Source of the DNA: Acanthacorydalis orientalis
Lineage: Eukaryota; Arthropoda; Insecta; Megaloptera; Corydalidae
NCBI GenBank assembly: GCA_034766995.1
Contig: CM068313.1
Location: 37,884,996 to 37,948,995 of the forward strand
Direction of reading: 5' to 3'
Length of the DNA: 64,000 bases
The notes beneath the pieces were generated by a model that saw only the letters and a program-made list of their open reading frames with translations, had not been told where the DNA came from and ran no database searches. The translations under genes were made by a program, and so were the position numbers. Positions within the stretch are counted from its first letter, which is position 1, and every line of letters starts with the position of its first letter. Below, one piece after another: positions 1 through 12,334 of the stretch.

Positions 1-215
1 CCATACGCCATAAAAAAATGATCAGCCATGTTAAATAATTTATTTTTGATCATTTTTGGATTTTATTTACACATATTTAAATAGCAATGTTATCATTCTC
101 AGAGCGCTAAGAAAGAGAAAAATTTGAATTATAACTTAATGCCCTGTGGATGATGGCATCACTAAAAATATGAACACAGACAACAAATAAAAATTAACAA
201 TAATCAATCATTGAA
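1..215. repeat. possible foldback repeat at the window edge
   Basis: The left part (about 20-115) and the reverse complement of the right part (about 130-215) resemble each other. Each runs from a block like TTTTGATCATTTTTG or TTTTTATTTGTTG to a block like ATCATTCTCAGAGCG or CATCATCCACAGGGC. Related single copies lie near 7800-7945 (reverse) and 14590-14710 (forward), which share TTTTTGATTG and CAACCATCATC. No coding potential is visible. It may be a MITE-like family whose ends I cannot define; the left edge is cut by the window. Confidence 0.3.
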
Positions 216-402
216 CATTCTTTGAATTATAGAACAAATTGTTGACAAATTTTTTTGTTATTTGTGGGGGAGTGAACATTTATTTATAAAAGAAAATTTA
301 GTCGCAATACTTAAGCTTATTCTGATAAATATTGTGCAATTATATAGATTAATGTTCTATTTTGTTTAACTATAAATAAACTAGTTTATTTAAGAGCAGT
401 GA

Positions 403-407
<5 letters not shown>

Positions 408-443
<36 letters not shown>
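408..443. repeat. (TA)n microsatellite
   Basis: Nearly pure TA run broken by one GTATATA. Confidence 0.95.
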
Positions 444-742
444 AATGAATGTATATACATTTACATGAATTTTTCAATAATTATTTTAAAGATGTTCACC
501 TTCACAAAAAAATATCACTACTAAAAAAATACTACAGGATTTCATTTAATGCTAAATTTTCAAGTTTTCGAATTAAAAAAGAATATTTGTAGCGAAATTC
601 TTGTAAAAATGAGATAGGTACTCATTTTTTCGATTAAATGCAAAAATAATAATCATGATTCTTGAAAATCCTTCACTTTAAAAAAAATTGTTAACAAGGA
701 CGTCAGCCTTAGTTCGTCGAGTTGATATGCTATTGTTTATTC

Positions 743-745
<3 letters not shown>

Positions 746-810
<65 letters not shown>
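746..810. repeat. (TA)n microsatellite, about 65 bp
   Basis: Uninterrupted TA dinucleotides in AT-rich sequence with no gene on either side. Confidence 0.97.
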
Positions 811-812
<2 letters not shown>

Positions 813-1003
813 AAAATATTTAAGAAACATTTATACAAATGTAATATCAAAAATGTTTACATATTGTTTTAATTATAAAAGACGTGTTTTTTATTGTTTC
901 ATTTTGATTTCAAGAAAATAGAATAGTATTTTCGTTCGACTTGGTGGAAGAAAAAACACAAATATATTCATATTATCGATAGAACTAGTGTTCAGAAATC
1001 GTG

Positions 1004-1260
1004 TTAGAATGATTTGTTGTATGGCTCTAAAGCATGGTTGTAGAGCGAAACGCTCTGTTGGGCATATGGGACTTGCGGAGAGGGTACGAGGAAGCTTATA
1101 CAGTAGGTGTACTGCTTGAAAGGGGAGCAGGGGCAGAAACGGCGGGCATTGACTCCTGCGATGCGCCGCATGGCAACCGAAACCACCATAGGATATAGGG
1201 AAGGTATACCAGGTCGTAGAGGAATCATTCTATGTACACAGCAGGAACTGATTCTGATAA
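1004..1260. other. GC-richer island of unknown nature
   Basis: The base composition changes abruptly from the surrounding AT-rich DNA, and several CpGs cluster between about 1040 and 1235. Both strands hold open frames of 70 codons or so, which is expected in any GC-richer island. On the plus strand GCCGCATGG gives a good start context near 1167, followed by about 30 codons. A short plus-strand stretch (LLYGSKAW, near 1015) resembles a motif seen in non-LTR reverse transcriptases, but the following residues do not continue the family pattern. It could be a short exon, a 5' leader or a decayed retroelement. I cannot decide. Confidence 0.3.
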
Positions 1261-3138
1261 CCTATTAATACTGCATCGATGACTTTAATTGATATGCAAT
1301 ATGTGCCAGACGATATATCATACGTGTACGTACGGATACTAGTGACATATTTTGTAATAATCAACACTTTCGCGTATACGACGGTTGTATAAATAAAAGA
1401 ACGGTTCGTTAGAGATAATCGGATATATATATATTGATAATTACAACGAAATAGCATTCATTTGAAATATTTAAAACAGTATATTAACATTTTGTCAATA
1501 TTATTGTACAATGACAAATCATCACATTTAAAAAATAATTTAAAAAAGTCTCAGTTTCATATTATAACAATAGAAAATTATTAGAGATAAATACATTCCG
1601 TAGACAGTTCAAAATCGACTGAGTTACACAGCATTTTTAATGATTTGATGAAAAATACATCAAATGTTTGTATAGTATCAGAGTCACAAGTATTTAAGAT
1701 ATTTTTTAATTATATCTTTCCAAAATATAGATAGTTTTAATCACTGTTTAAAGTGAAATCGCTTATGGGAGCTCAAGCATATGGAAGGATATTTTTTTGT
1801 GCTGAAAGTATATTGTATTTAATTATTATTAAAATTGTACCCAGGATTCATTATATTTCTGAAACGTTTCACATATTTCAGATTTACAATTTTTTTGAAT
1901 AACTTGAAGACTCTTTACTCTTCTAAGATTTCCCTACTCCTCAAAAACATTATCGTAGAGCAGTAACTGCAAAGTAAAATTCATTACCTTAAACATTTAT
2001 GTTTAACAATAAAATTGTTAGAATACTTCAATTAGTACAAATTACAATGAATACAGACGACTACTATCCATATTGAGCCAATTTTAATGCGAGTATATTA
2101 AAAAGAAATTCTTTAATTAAATTGTTAACAACTTTTGAAGGAAACAAGATATTAAAACACTAAAATTAGTATCCCAATACATTTAATGTTTAATTTCAAT
2201 TGAAAAAGAATACAAATCGACATCAGAAAAATTTATATGTAATCAAAATCAGAAATTCATGAGACACCAAACAAGATTTTACGAAATCTAATGGTATTTC
2301 TGTGATTCATGTTATTCATGATTCATGAAAATATTCAATTAAATAATTACTTTGTTAAAAAATGTTTAGTTAAATTAAGAATTTTATACTTATATATATA
2401 TATATATATATATATATGCAGGAAATTTTCTAATTAAAATATTAATAGAATTATTTAAATGCACGTTTGTTGTATATTTGAGAAGCATTTTCATACAATT
2501 TTAATTTTAAAATTATCTGCAATTTATCAAAAATAAAAATAAATTATCAGTAGATTGGTTGGTTATGAAGTTTTAATTTTTTGAAATAAAAATGAACACA
2601 CGTCAATTAAGAATAATCATATTAACAGACACAAGCCGATTATAAACATAAAAACATGTTTGTTTACTGCAACATTAATAGTTCATATGTTGTCAGTAAA
2701 ACTACAATCTAGTTATATATCTCAATTTCATTTTTTATGCATATGGGTATTAAATAATACAATAAATATAATATAGTTATTAATACACATGCATACATTA
2801 TACTTAAAACACTATTATAGGTAGATTAGCACTTAATACTGACAGAGTAACATTTCTGACAATAGTTATTTCACTCATAAATATTGTCTTAAATGTAATA
2901 AAATAATGTTATGAAAATATACCTTTGACATATAGTAAATAAATTATTACTTTATTTGTATTCTAAGCACATAATTGCAGATTTTATAACTCTTAGTTAT
3001 GAAAGTAAAGGAGATTAGTGTTTCTTTCCCGCATCCATAGTCTGTACTTTGGTTTGTGTTTGCCTTCTATAACCGAACAAGCTGACTTTTTAACAAACAT
3101 TAATTTCATAAATTTTAATATATCTTGATGTCCATTAT

Positions 3139-3179
<41 letters not shown>

Positions 3180-4199
3180 GTGTGTGTGTGTTTATGAGTG
3201 TGTTTGTGATAAATGTTTCTTAACATATTCACGCACTTTCATTTATTAACTCTTGTTTGAAACACAGTATCACAAATTAGATTTTAGTATAAATTTAGGA
3301 TTTGATTTTAGTATTATTCTCATGTGAGAAAGTCAGGAAACTAAGGTTTCCATATATTTGAAAAATAGACTACAAGAATTGTCATTTGCAAATCAAGAGT
3401 AATTCATAATTTTGAAATTGAGATGTAAATACATGAAAAAAAAACTTTTTAAAGAACAGAATGTCACTCAATTAAACAATGTTTATATAACAACATAACA
3501 TTCAACTGTACAGAGAATACCAGAGTGTTTTAGAAAAATAATCAAAAAATAATTACCATACATCTAAGTATACAAAAGAGATTTGATAAAAAATAATATA
3601 CTCATATATTGAAATTATTTCTATAATGAGTATATATTTATAAAAAAAAACCTAACCATAATAAAATAATGTATAATTACATAATGAATATTAATGAGTA
3701 CCATAATATATTGATATTAATGAGTATCATAATGAAAGGATTGAAACGGTTGATTCAAATTATGAATTGTACGGAGAAGACCAAATTATAGCATATTTTC
3801 ACTATAATTAGAACTTTAAAAGTTTAGAAGGAATTCTATTTTAAATTAACGAATTTTAATTGAAACTATTCATTATAATATTTATCATAATGATTTGAAC
3901 CCCCGAAATATTAGTAATGTGTATTACTTACTCACTAATTAATTGTTATTGTTTATTCACTGGTATATTCGTTCTTACTTTAAGAACGAATTAAAGTAAA
4001 GTAAGAAACTTATAAAAAATACACATAATTTAAAACTTCAAAATAGGAATAATTTTTAAAAATTTTTTTTTGGTATTTTTTTTTTCAAAAAGAAACGGAT
4101 TGAATTTTTTACAAAATTTTATTCGCCAACAATAATTTAAAATAAATATTTCTTAATCTTTTAAAACAAATATTTTATACATTTATACATATATCTATT

Positions 4200-4200
<1 letters not shown>
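1261..4200. other. AT-rich spacer without recognisable genes
   Basis: Only short AT-driven frames occur. It holds TA tracts at about 2390-2417 and 3140-3190 (the latter grading into TG). A TATAAATA string at about 1387 has no gene downstream that I can recognise. Confidence 0.6.

Positions 4201-4203
<3 letters not shown>

Positions 4204-4242
<39 letters not shown>
4204..4242. repeat. (TG)/(TA)n microsatellite
   Basis: A short TGTG start followed by about 34 bp of TA. Confidence 0.95.
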
Positions 4243-4244
<2 letters not shown>

Positions 4245-4467
4245 ACTGAGGACCAAAAAATAAAAAATATCTGATACGAGACACCCATGAAAGGATGGAA
4301 AAATATATCAAAAAATTATTATAATTGTGTGAAAAAAGTACTAACTCGTTTAAATTGCACGAATTTCTAAGAAATCTTTATCCATTATCTTACTATAATA
4401 TATCATTAATTTATTTAAAAAGGACAACAATAATAAAAACAATAATTAAATAAAATAATAATATACG

Positions 4468-4468
4468 A

Positions 4469-4532
<64 letters not shown>

Positions 4533-4543
4533 ATGTGTGTGTT
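4468..4543. repeat. compound (TA)n(TG)n microsatellite
   Basis: About 45 bp of TA pass directly into about 27 bp of TG with one interruption. Confidence 0.95.
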
Positions 4544-4876
4544 ATGTTTAGTACATACAAATATATAATTAGAATAAAAGCTATATTAGAATAAAATATA
4601 TTAATTTTTAATTATAGAAAAGTGTATTTCAATTTGGAAGTACTGTCGTATTGTTTAATAATGTAATGCATTAAAATATGATATATTGAAAGAAGATACT
4701 TTCTTTTAAAAAAGCTCAATGTTTATCTCAGGAAAATACAAGAAATACTACAGTTGAACTCCATCTAAATGAATTTTGGAAATTGTATGTAATGAGTACC
4801 AACAATTTAATATTTTATACTCTTTCATTTCCCATATTCTTCGAAAAAAATTAATTAATAAGAGAAACAAAATTAA

Positions 4877-5436
4877 TCCCTTGACATACAAAGACGTAGC
4901 TGATACGTCATGTGTTTTTTAAGCCATTGTAAACATGTAATGGTAATACAAAGCAAATATTATTAAGAAATAACTACATATATATTCAGTGTTAAAGTGT
5001 GAACCATATAAACGAACACTGCAACATGTCTTTTTTGAATTTGTACAAAAGTGACAGTGAAAGTCAAATGGGCTATTCGAATGAGGGCAGATTTTCCTGA
5101 ACATATACCGTCCACTGGTAAAAAGCAACGTCCTGGTAAAGAGATGACACGTGTACTCAAAAAATAATACAAGAAGCGAAACGGCTTGGCAGTGTAAAAA
5201 ATGTCAAATACCTTTGCATTTACCAGAATGTTTAGAAAAGTTTCCTACTCTACAGGACTATTGAATTATTGTTTAATTGGTTATTTAATTATTAATTTTA
5301 GTTATTTGTATTGAATTATAATATTTAGCAATGTATAAATATTATTTTCTTTGTTAAGCTTATACTAATGTTAAACTGAAAGATAAATACTACTTTTTCG
5401 TTATATCGAATTTCAATTAATTCGTATGTCAAGGGG
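4877..5436 (+). mobile_element. piggyBac-like short derivative, copy 1
   Basis: TTAA lies immediately outside both ends (4873-4876 and 5437-5440), which is the piggyBac target duplication. The ends are inverted repeats: TCCCTTGACATAC at the left, and GTATGTCAAGGGG at the right. The 560 bp keep only the last part of a transposase gene (5086-5264). It is therefore an internally deleted, non-autonomous copy that would need transposase from elsewhere. A second copy lies at 7195-7789 in the opposite orientation. Confidence 0.85.
5086..5264 (+). pseudogene. piggyBac-like transposase, C-terminal fragment
   Basis: The plus strand reads HIPSTGKKQRPGKEM near 5100-5150. After a frame break, 5169-5264 read TRSETAWQCKKCQIPLHLPE, then CLEKFPTLQDY and a stop. 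CxxC, followed by PLH and another Cys, is the cysteine-rich zinc-binding tail of piggyBac-family transposases, which helps recognise the element ends. The DDE catalytic core and N-terminus are missing, so no active enzyme can be encoded. The reverse-strand frames over this stretch are shadows. The copy at 7372-7560 encodes nearly the same tail (CFEKFHTLQDY), which confirms the reading frame. Confidence 0.8.
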
Positions 5437-5440
5437 TTAA

Positions 5441-7190
5441 TAAAAAAAAAACAACAAAAATATTTCTCTTTGAACGATTCTATTTTGATGATTTTATTAC
5501 GAATGATTATTACTGTGTAATTTTTTCAATTAAAAATAATAAATGTGTCTCGATAGTTTTTATAAAACAATATAAGAATTATTTGTTATTTTTTTTATAG
5601 ACCTAGAATATACATTACTGTAATTCTTTTTTTATCGTCTGATCTAAACTTGAATACTTGTTGGAAAGAAATTTGGCACCAGTGCCAATAATTCGTCATT
5701 ACAATTTTACAGGTATTTTAAGATTCTACAGAAACTATATAGAGATATTTTTATCTAATTATTTGAATTATATAAAAAAAACTGGTATACAAAATACATT
5801 AAAGTCGAACAAACATATCAGTCATATGTATTTTACCAATTTTAATAAAAAAAATTATTAGTTTTAGTAGTATTTTTCCTAAAAAAGACATTTGTCATAT
5901 TAAAGACAAATCTGTTTCACTTTTTTTATTTGTAGACCGTTTGATATTAAGAAAGAAACTTAGAAGCTTGTAAAAAAAACTTGAAACGTCACATGTCTAT
6001 CAAGCAGAAAGTGTAGTAATAATTCATGAGTAAGAGATTCGATTTCGACGAATTAAATATTAGCAGAATCTATAAAATATTAAAACTCGAATTGATATTT
6101 TCAGTGCAACGACTGTTTCAATACAACTTCAAAGATTTCACTGAAATAGCTAAAATACCTTTTTTATCATGTTATTAGTAAATTATTTATTAGTATAAGA
6201 GTATTTCATTCGTTGTCAAATGTATTAAAAGCAATATACAAACATTAAATATAAATGTTAGAAACTGATTTTCGTACATAAATTATCTATATTTGTAGAA
6301 TAAATGTATATTTCTATATAAAACTAGTAAATAAACTAATAAAAATACACAATTGATCACATTATTTAATTTGTAAAAGACATATTCAGATCCCACTACT
6401 TTTTTGGTTTCTTCTAACAATTTTACTTCTTATTATATTAATTTATAGATCTAAACTAAAAACTTATTTGAAAAATCTCATGATTTCTGTAATGTTCTGT
6501 TTAGATTATTGGTTTTTAAGAACTAATTGCATTTTGCATATATATTATTGCAGTAAACTTCCTACAATATTAAGATTTTTTTACTCAGTAGCTGTGTACT
6601 TAGTATTGTGCATATTCTTTTTAATTAAATGTTATCTTTATCGTAAATATTTTTAGCAGATACTTTTAAAATTGGAAATAACTAGTTTCAAAACTCCAAA
6701 AATTGGAAAACATTAAATAAAAAGTTTTTTTTTAAAAAATATATAAGTTAAAAAAGATGTTATATAATTAAAAAATATATATTTAATAGTGAGTATACAA
6801 TTGTTTGTTTAAAAAATAATTAATGAAATTCCTATTTTCAACATTGTTTAATAAAAAGAAAACAATATAAATTAATTCGCAAGTTTTATTTATAAATTTT
6901 CAAAAGATTACAGACAACAATATTTTCCTTGGAAATTCGAATACTCTTATTCAGTCTGTACTGTTTTCCTATCAGAAACAATTGTCTGGATTAAATATGA
7001 GATTTGTTAAGGGAATAAATGTGAAATTATAATTATTTAGTAATTTAACCTGTCTTATTTATCTTTCACCTAAAATTATTATCTTAGATAAAAAGTAAAC
7101 ACTTAAATTTTATAATCAGTATTGAAGTGAAATTAACCGTTCAAATCTGTTTTGTATTCATTATTCTTTTAGCAAAAAATTAAATATTCA
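5441..7190. other. AT-rich spacer between the two piggyBac copies
   Basis: Short frames only (for example 62-67 codons near 5658 and 6468), rich in Ile, Tyr, Phe and Asn as AT-rich DNA produces by chance. I see no splice-bounded or conserved exon. Confidence 0.6.
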
Positions 7191-7194
7191 TTAA

Positions 7195-7789
7195 CCACTT
7201 GACATCGAATTAATGGAAATTCGATTTGATCAAAAAATACTATTTATATTTCAGCTTAACATTCGTGTAAGATTAATAAAGAAAAGAATACTTATGCATT
7301 GCTAAATATTATAATTCAATACTAATAATAAAGTTAATAAAGAATAATTAAATAACAAATTAAACAATAATTCAATAGTCCTGTAGAGTATGAAACTTTT
7401 CGAAACATTCTGGTAAATGTAGAGGTATTTGACATTTTTTACACTGCCAAGTCGTTTCGCTTCTTATATTATTTTTTGAGCACGCGTATTATCTCTTTGC
7501 AGGATGTTATTTTTTACCAGTGGAAGTTGGTGTTCAGGAAAATGTTCCCTCACTCGAATAACCTATTTGGATTTCACTGTAACTTTCGTACAAATTCAAA
7601 ACAGACATGTTATAGTCTTTGTTTCTATGTTTCACACTTTAACACTGAATATATATAATTATTTTTGACTAATATTTGTTTTGTAGCTGCACTAAAGCGA
7701 ATTAAATCTGGAGTGTCTCAGAGACGTCAAAATTTACAATAGCATAAGAAACACATGACGTATCAGAGATGTCTTTGTATGTCAAAAGG
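7195..7789 (-). mobile_element. piggyBac-like short derivative, copy 2
   Basis: It is flanked by TTAA at 7191-7194 and 7790-7793. The ends CCACTTGACAT and ATGTCAAAAGG match the termini of the copy at 4877-5436 in inverted orientation. The interior is the same deletion product, read on the minus strand. The inner subterminal sequences also match (GACGTATCAG with TGTCTTTGTATGTC near 7758-7783 against their reverse complements near 4886-4912). Confidence 0.85.
7372..7560 (-). pseudogene. piggyBac-like transposase, C-terminal fragment
   Basis: The minus strand from about 7462 down to the stop at 7372-7374 reads RSETTWQCKKCQIPLHLPEC, then FEKFHTLQDY. This is the same cysteine-rich tail as copy 1. 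At the residues where the copies differ, this one (FEKFH) looks closer to the usual family pattern. Upstream, a piece like HFPEH is visible but the frame is broken. The catalytic domain is absent. Confidence 0.78.
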
Positions 7790-7799
7790 TTAAAAATAT

Positions 7800-7945
7800 A
7801 CATATATAATTTTGAAACTATAAGAAAATTATTAAAACTATTTTTTAAAAAAAATAAATTGACGCTTTGTGGATGATGGTTGTTGAACAATATTTAAGTG
7901 CTCCTAAACAACAATCAAAAATAATTTGTAATACTACGGAATATT
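7800..7945 (-). repeat. dispersed repeat related to 1-215 and 14590-14710
   Basis: The reverse complement contains TTTTTGATTGTTGTTTA and, about 35 bp later, TTCAACAACCATCATCCAC. Both blocks appear in the same order at 14618-14680. Boundaries and element class are unknown. Confidence 0.35.
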
Positions 7946-8358
7946 CTTGATCAAAAACATAAATTTTATTTGGTTTGTGGGGTAAAAAAAGAATTATTTT
8001 GTGAGTTTCGCTACAGTTCCAGAACTGCTTTATTATAAATAACATAATATTTGTAAGGAATGAAAAATGTACTCTCATTAATAAATTTTTGGAATGATCA
8101 AACTATTTTAATTATTGAAAAAGATTTTTGAAGATGTATATATATATATATATATATATATTTTGGATAGATAAAATAATTTCTCTTTGGATTGTTTCAA
8201 TAAAACTTTCAATTATAGAAATTATTACAATTTTTAAATAAATAACAACTAACACATATTGATGGATTGTATACAATGGATTAAAACCATTGTTATAATA
8301 AACATTATAATAGCAAAAATTCGAATTTCAGTATGTATAAAACATAAACATACGTACA

Positions 8359-8409
<51 letters not shown>

Positions 8410-9191
8410 AGTACGTTTGTATAGCTAATATTGTAAATGTTTTATTCACTGAATTCCGATCAAAACTGATCATTTGTTATATTTTAAGAAAAAATTGAAA
8501 ACCTAATTGGAAAAAACTGAGTTTGATTTAAAAAAATAAAATATATTTTTAAAATAATGTCTCATAACTACCGAATGAAATCTGGCGAACAATGAATGTG
8601 TAGAGAATATTAATGAATGGCTGGAAGCAATTCTTTAGATATGTCATTATAAAATTCATTTGATTGTCTGTCATATTTTCTTTCAACTGTAACGTTAAGA
8701 ATGTATGACATAATATACAATCATTATCCTTATTGAACTGTCCACTTTTATAAACCATTAAATTGTAACAAAGTATAACATATTATTTTTATTTTATTGA
8801 TTTAATTTTTTTTCAAACAAAATAAATAAATGAAATAGTAATAAAATAAACGTAATGCGTTTCTTCCTCGGTTATTTTTCGGTTTAAATTAATATCTATG
8901 TATGTTAATGAAGGTAAACATTTTTAAATATTTAATCTTGTTATTAGTCTTTTTTTATTTTTTATCGGTATTGTTATTTTGAAAATAAAATACTGATTAT
9001 TAAATAAAGCATTTTTTTAATATTTAAAACTGTATTTTTTAAGCTTTTTTTAGTTTTTTATGTTAAAAACTAATTTAAATTATTAAATTTCTCAAGAAGA
9101 TACGTTCTAATGTTATAAGCTTAGTCCTACTTCCTAACCTTCCTAAAATACTGTACGCTAAAATAATGTATTCGCATAAAACTTCTTTTTG

Positions 9192-9192
<1 letters not shown>
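7946..9192. other. AT-rich spacer with TA tracts
   Basis: It contains TA runs at about 8136-8162 and a TA/TG compound run at about 8363-8410. No exon or mobile element is recognised. Confidence 0.6.
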
Positions 9193-9255
<63 letters not shown>

Positions 9256-9304
9256 AATATATATTATATATATATTATATTATATATATATATATATATA
9301 TGTA
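9193..9304. repeat. long imperfect (TA)n tract
   Basis: About 110 bp of TA with a few TATATTATATAA interruptions, ending exactly at the TA used as the target site of the mariner that starts at 9305. Confidence 0.95.
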
Positions 9305-10550
9305 TTAGATGTACTAATTGATTCGATCCCTTTAAATTGAATCAATCATATCTCTTTTTCACATTAGATTGTTTTCTCGCCGTTTTAGGATTTTGAAATG
9401 CCAACCTTAACCTGTAATAACATTACATATCTTGACCAAGCAGATAGCATAACTTCACAAAACAGTAGTGAACATGATGATGCCCGAAAAGCAGCATATT
9501 AGGTATTGCATACTTTTCGCATTACAGTTGAAAAAAAAATGCTACCGAATCCCCGGGAATTATTTATTCAGCTTTGGATGAAAGTGTTGTGAAACATAAA
9601 ACATGTAAAAAATGATTTCAAAGGCTTCGGAGTAGTGATTTTGATCTTTCCAGTCGAGAACGTCTCGGAAAACCGAAAAAATTTGAAGACGAGGAGTTTT
9701 AGTAGCTGTTAAGTGAAAACTCTATTCAGACTGAATAGGCACTCACTCAAGAACTCTAAGTTACCGAGCAAGCAATTTTTATCATTTGCATCGTCTAAGA
9801 AAAAATTAAAAAATTTGCCGATGAATTCCACATGTACTCAGCCTAGAAAACAGAAAAAGAAGATGCAATACTGCTGTGTCCTCGTTCACAACATTCGAAA
9901 AGAAGGATTTTTTACATAGAATCATAATCTGAGGATGAAAAATTTATTTTGCACTACAATCCTAAGTGCTGGAAATTATGCATTTCGCCTAGTGAACCAT
10001 CGATATCGACCCTGAAACCAAATATTCACCCCCAAAAAAGTGTTATTGTGTATTTAGTGGGATATTAATGGTGTGGTGTATTACAAATTTCTCAAACCTG
10101 ATCAGACTGTAAATTCAAAGCGTTGCCAACAACAATTCATCGGTTTGAATGAGGAATAAAAGAGAAAAAGACCATTAAATGTCGATTGGACGAAATAATG
10201 TTGCGAAAGGGAGACCAAAGATGTTATTTGTTTGTTGGGTTGGGAAGTTATCCCTCATGCGACGTATTCACCAAATCTAGACCCGTCAGATAATCATCTG
10301 TTCCGGTCTCTCCAGCATCACCTGCCTGATACCCATTTTAAGACGGTGGAAGCCATCCGAAAATGTATTGACGACTTCATCGACTCAAAGCCGCCATCTT
10401 TTTTTCGACAAGGGATTCACCAGTTACTCGACAGACGGAGAAAAGTAATATAAAATAAGGGGATATTTTGAGGATTGAAATATGTTCCATTTCTTTGTAA
10501 ATAAACATTCATTTTCTATAAAAATGTACTGAATTAATTTGTATACCTAT
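9305..10550 (+). mobile_element. mariner relic, full length, terminal type TTAGGTGTA
   Basis: The left end is TTAGATGTACTAATTGATTC after a TA. The right end is the degenerate inverse, GAATTAATTTGTATACCTAT, at 10532-10551. A better preserved pair of the same ends is seen at 51033 (TTAGGTGTAGAAATTAATTT) and 51739. The length of about 1.25 kb is typical of mariner. It abuts a long TA tract on its left. Confidence 0.85.
9474..10453 (+). pseudogene. mariner transposase (broken)
   Basis: It starts MMMPEKQHIRYCILF at 9474. A run of nine A (9531-9539) then shifts the frame before the conserved helix-turn-helix region. That region continues as FQRLRSSDFDLSS and RERLGKPKKFEDEEF with internal stops. 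The first catalytic Asp is visible in EDEKFILHYNP near 9945. The segment that should carry the second Asp (the HDNA block) is deleted; the text jumps to LGWEVIPHATYSPNLDPSD near 10236-10290, where the third Asp is present. The tail FFRQGIHQLLDRRRKVI ends at 10453. Frameshifts, stops and a lost catalytic block make it inactive. Confidence 0.85.
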
Positions 10551-10554
10551 TGCA

Positions 10555-11694
10555 TAGAAATATTTTTTTAAATTTACATCTATCATTAATATTATTTATT
10601 TATAAACTGTTTTAATGCATGTAAAAATTTAAAGTACTTTTTCCAAGAAAATCTCAAATTATCAAATTATTTACTTACATTTGTCTTCATAAATATCATT
10701 TCTTTCATCTATTAATGATATTTTATGCTCTACACAATTATCATTTTTATTGAATTCCGCACGAATATTCAGTTTGATAATAAAAAGTACCAAATATCTA
10801 CCAACAGATTGATAAGAAACCTAAGTCTTTACTCAACTGTAAATCATTCATCTGTGTTACATACTTTAACACAAAAATAATTGTGTGTGCAATTTTAAAT
10901 ATGTAATTTTATGAACTTAATAAAAAAAAACGATTTTTTATAAATAAATCCCTACATGGATTTACAAAATGTTCTTATTGTTGAACATTTCATTGACTAT
11001 TTTTGTTACACGTCTCTATTTTCAACAATTGAATTTATTTTTAAGATATTTTAAATTAAATGGAATACAATAACTACAGAATTTAATATAAATTTAGTTA
11101 AAATTAATATAAACGTATTAAACATTTTGTTATCACGCTTGACACAGTCAATAATAACAAATAAAACTTACTATTTTTCAATCGTTACCTGAATACATAC
11201 TAAAATGTCAAATGATTACAAAATGGTGTTTGAGGGAGTACTTTATGAAAGTGATATACTCACAATATAAAATCATAATTTCGATAGAAAAATAATGCAT
11301 GTAAAAGGATTTAAATAAATATTTTACAAAAGTGGAATCACTCAGTTTGTAATTTGGGTTGAACTTTAAGATAAGTGCCATTTTTCAATAAGAAACGAGT
11401 ATGTATTACAGCAAAGGAAATAAATTCTAATTCCTTATATCTATAATTCAAAAAATTAAAAAGTCTGTACAACATTAACGACATTGCGATAGAAAAAATG
11501 TAATTAGTATAGTTGTCAATTCTTGACAAAATAAGAAAGCCAGTATTTATTATAATCGAAAATTATCGGTTATAATTCCAATAAATAAAAATATATATGT
11601 GTGTGTGTGTGTGTGTACAGAGTATTCCAAGACTTACAGATTATTTTGTTTTTTCTATAAATACAAAATGATCAATGAATCTTGAGATACCTGT
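10555..11694. other. AT-rich spacer
   Basis: No recognisable gene or element. A short TG run lies at about 11597-11617. Confidence 0.6.
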
Positions 11695-11701
11695 GAGTAT
11701 A

Positions 11702-11765
<64 letters not shown>
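11695..11765. repeat. (TA)n microsatellite, about 70 bp
   Basis: TA run with one GTATA break near its start. Confidence 0.97.
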
Positions 11766-11769
<4 letters not shown>

Positions 11770-12002
11770 ATTACAACATTTGATAATTTCCGAATAAAAC
11801 AGATAGTTAATATTTATTTCAGTTTCTCAATTAGTTGATCAGAATATATTATTATATCTCTTGTAAATATTTCGTGTTGTACCTTTTATAGTATCTTTCT
11901 CTATGTATAAAAAATAATTCCATCGTAAAGTTTCCATAAAATTTTTTTTTTCGTGTTGACCACCTTCTTGCAAAACCGTTCTCCCCGCTACACTCAATAA
12001 GT

Positions 12003-12203
12003 AACACGTTAACGATTTCCATTCCTGATCATTTCCGATGTTTACGAATCGTCATGTTCGTCGATTCCAATGAAACAGTATTCGGGCACGACCAGTTCTA
12101 TGTTGGTCTCTCCAGATATACCTCTGAGCAGTGTATTAAGGTTCAGTGTACAGAAGAACACAAATCAATTACGAATATCGTATACACAAAAGTTTTAGAA
12201 TAA
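12003..12203 (+). pseudogene. Helitron / PIF1-like helicase, C-terminal fragment
   Basis: A single plus frame ending at TAA 12201-12203 reads LTISIPDHFRCLRIVMF, then NETVFGHDQFYVGLSR, then YTSEQCIKVQCTEE and NIVYTKVLE. This follows the C-terminal pattern of Helitron replicase helicases (a TINKxQGQSF-like block, then FxHGQLYVALSRVTS, then NIVYxxVL at the end). HG is changed to HD and ALSR to GLSR. Only the last 60-70 residues remain, so the Rep nuclease and helicase motor motifs are missing. A candidate Helitron 3' terminus lies 130-200 bp downstream, as expected for this order. A host PIF1 helicase pseudogene is possible but less likely. Confidence 0.72.
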
Positions 12204-12334
12204 GTTTATAATACGTTTTCCTTTTAGGTTCGCTGTTCTCACAGTTTCATTTAAAATCGAAAAATAAATTTCATCACACAATATCATTATTTCATTTTAC
12301 AATTTTAATTTAAAAAATGTTAACACTTAATGAG

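Noticed and set aside
4919..5172. Two overlapping 69-codon minus frames
   Set aside because: Antisense shadows of the piggyBac C-terminal fragment.
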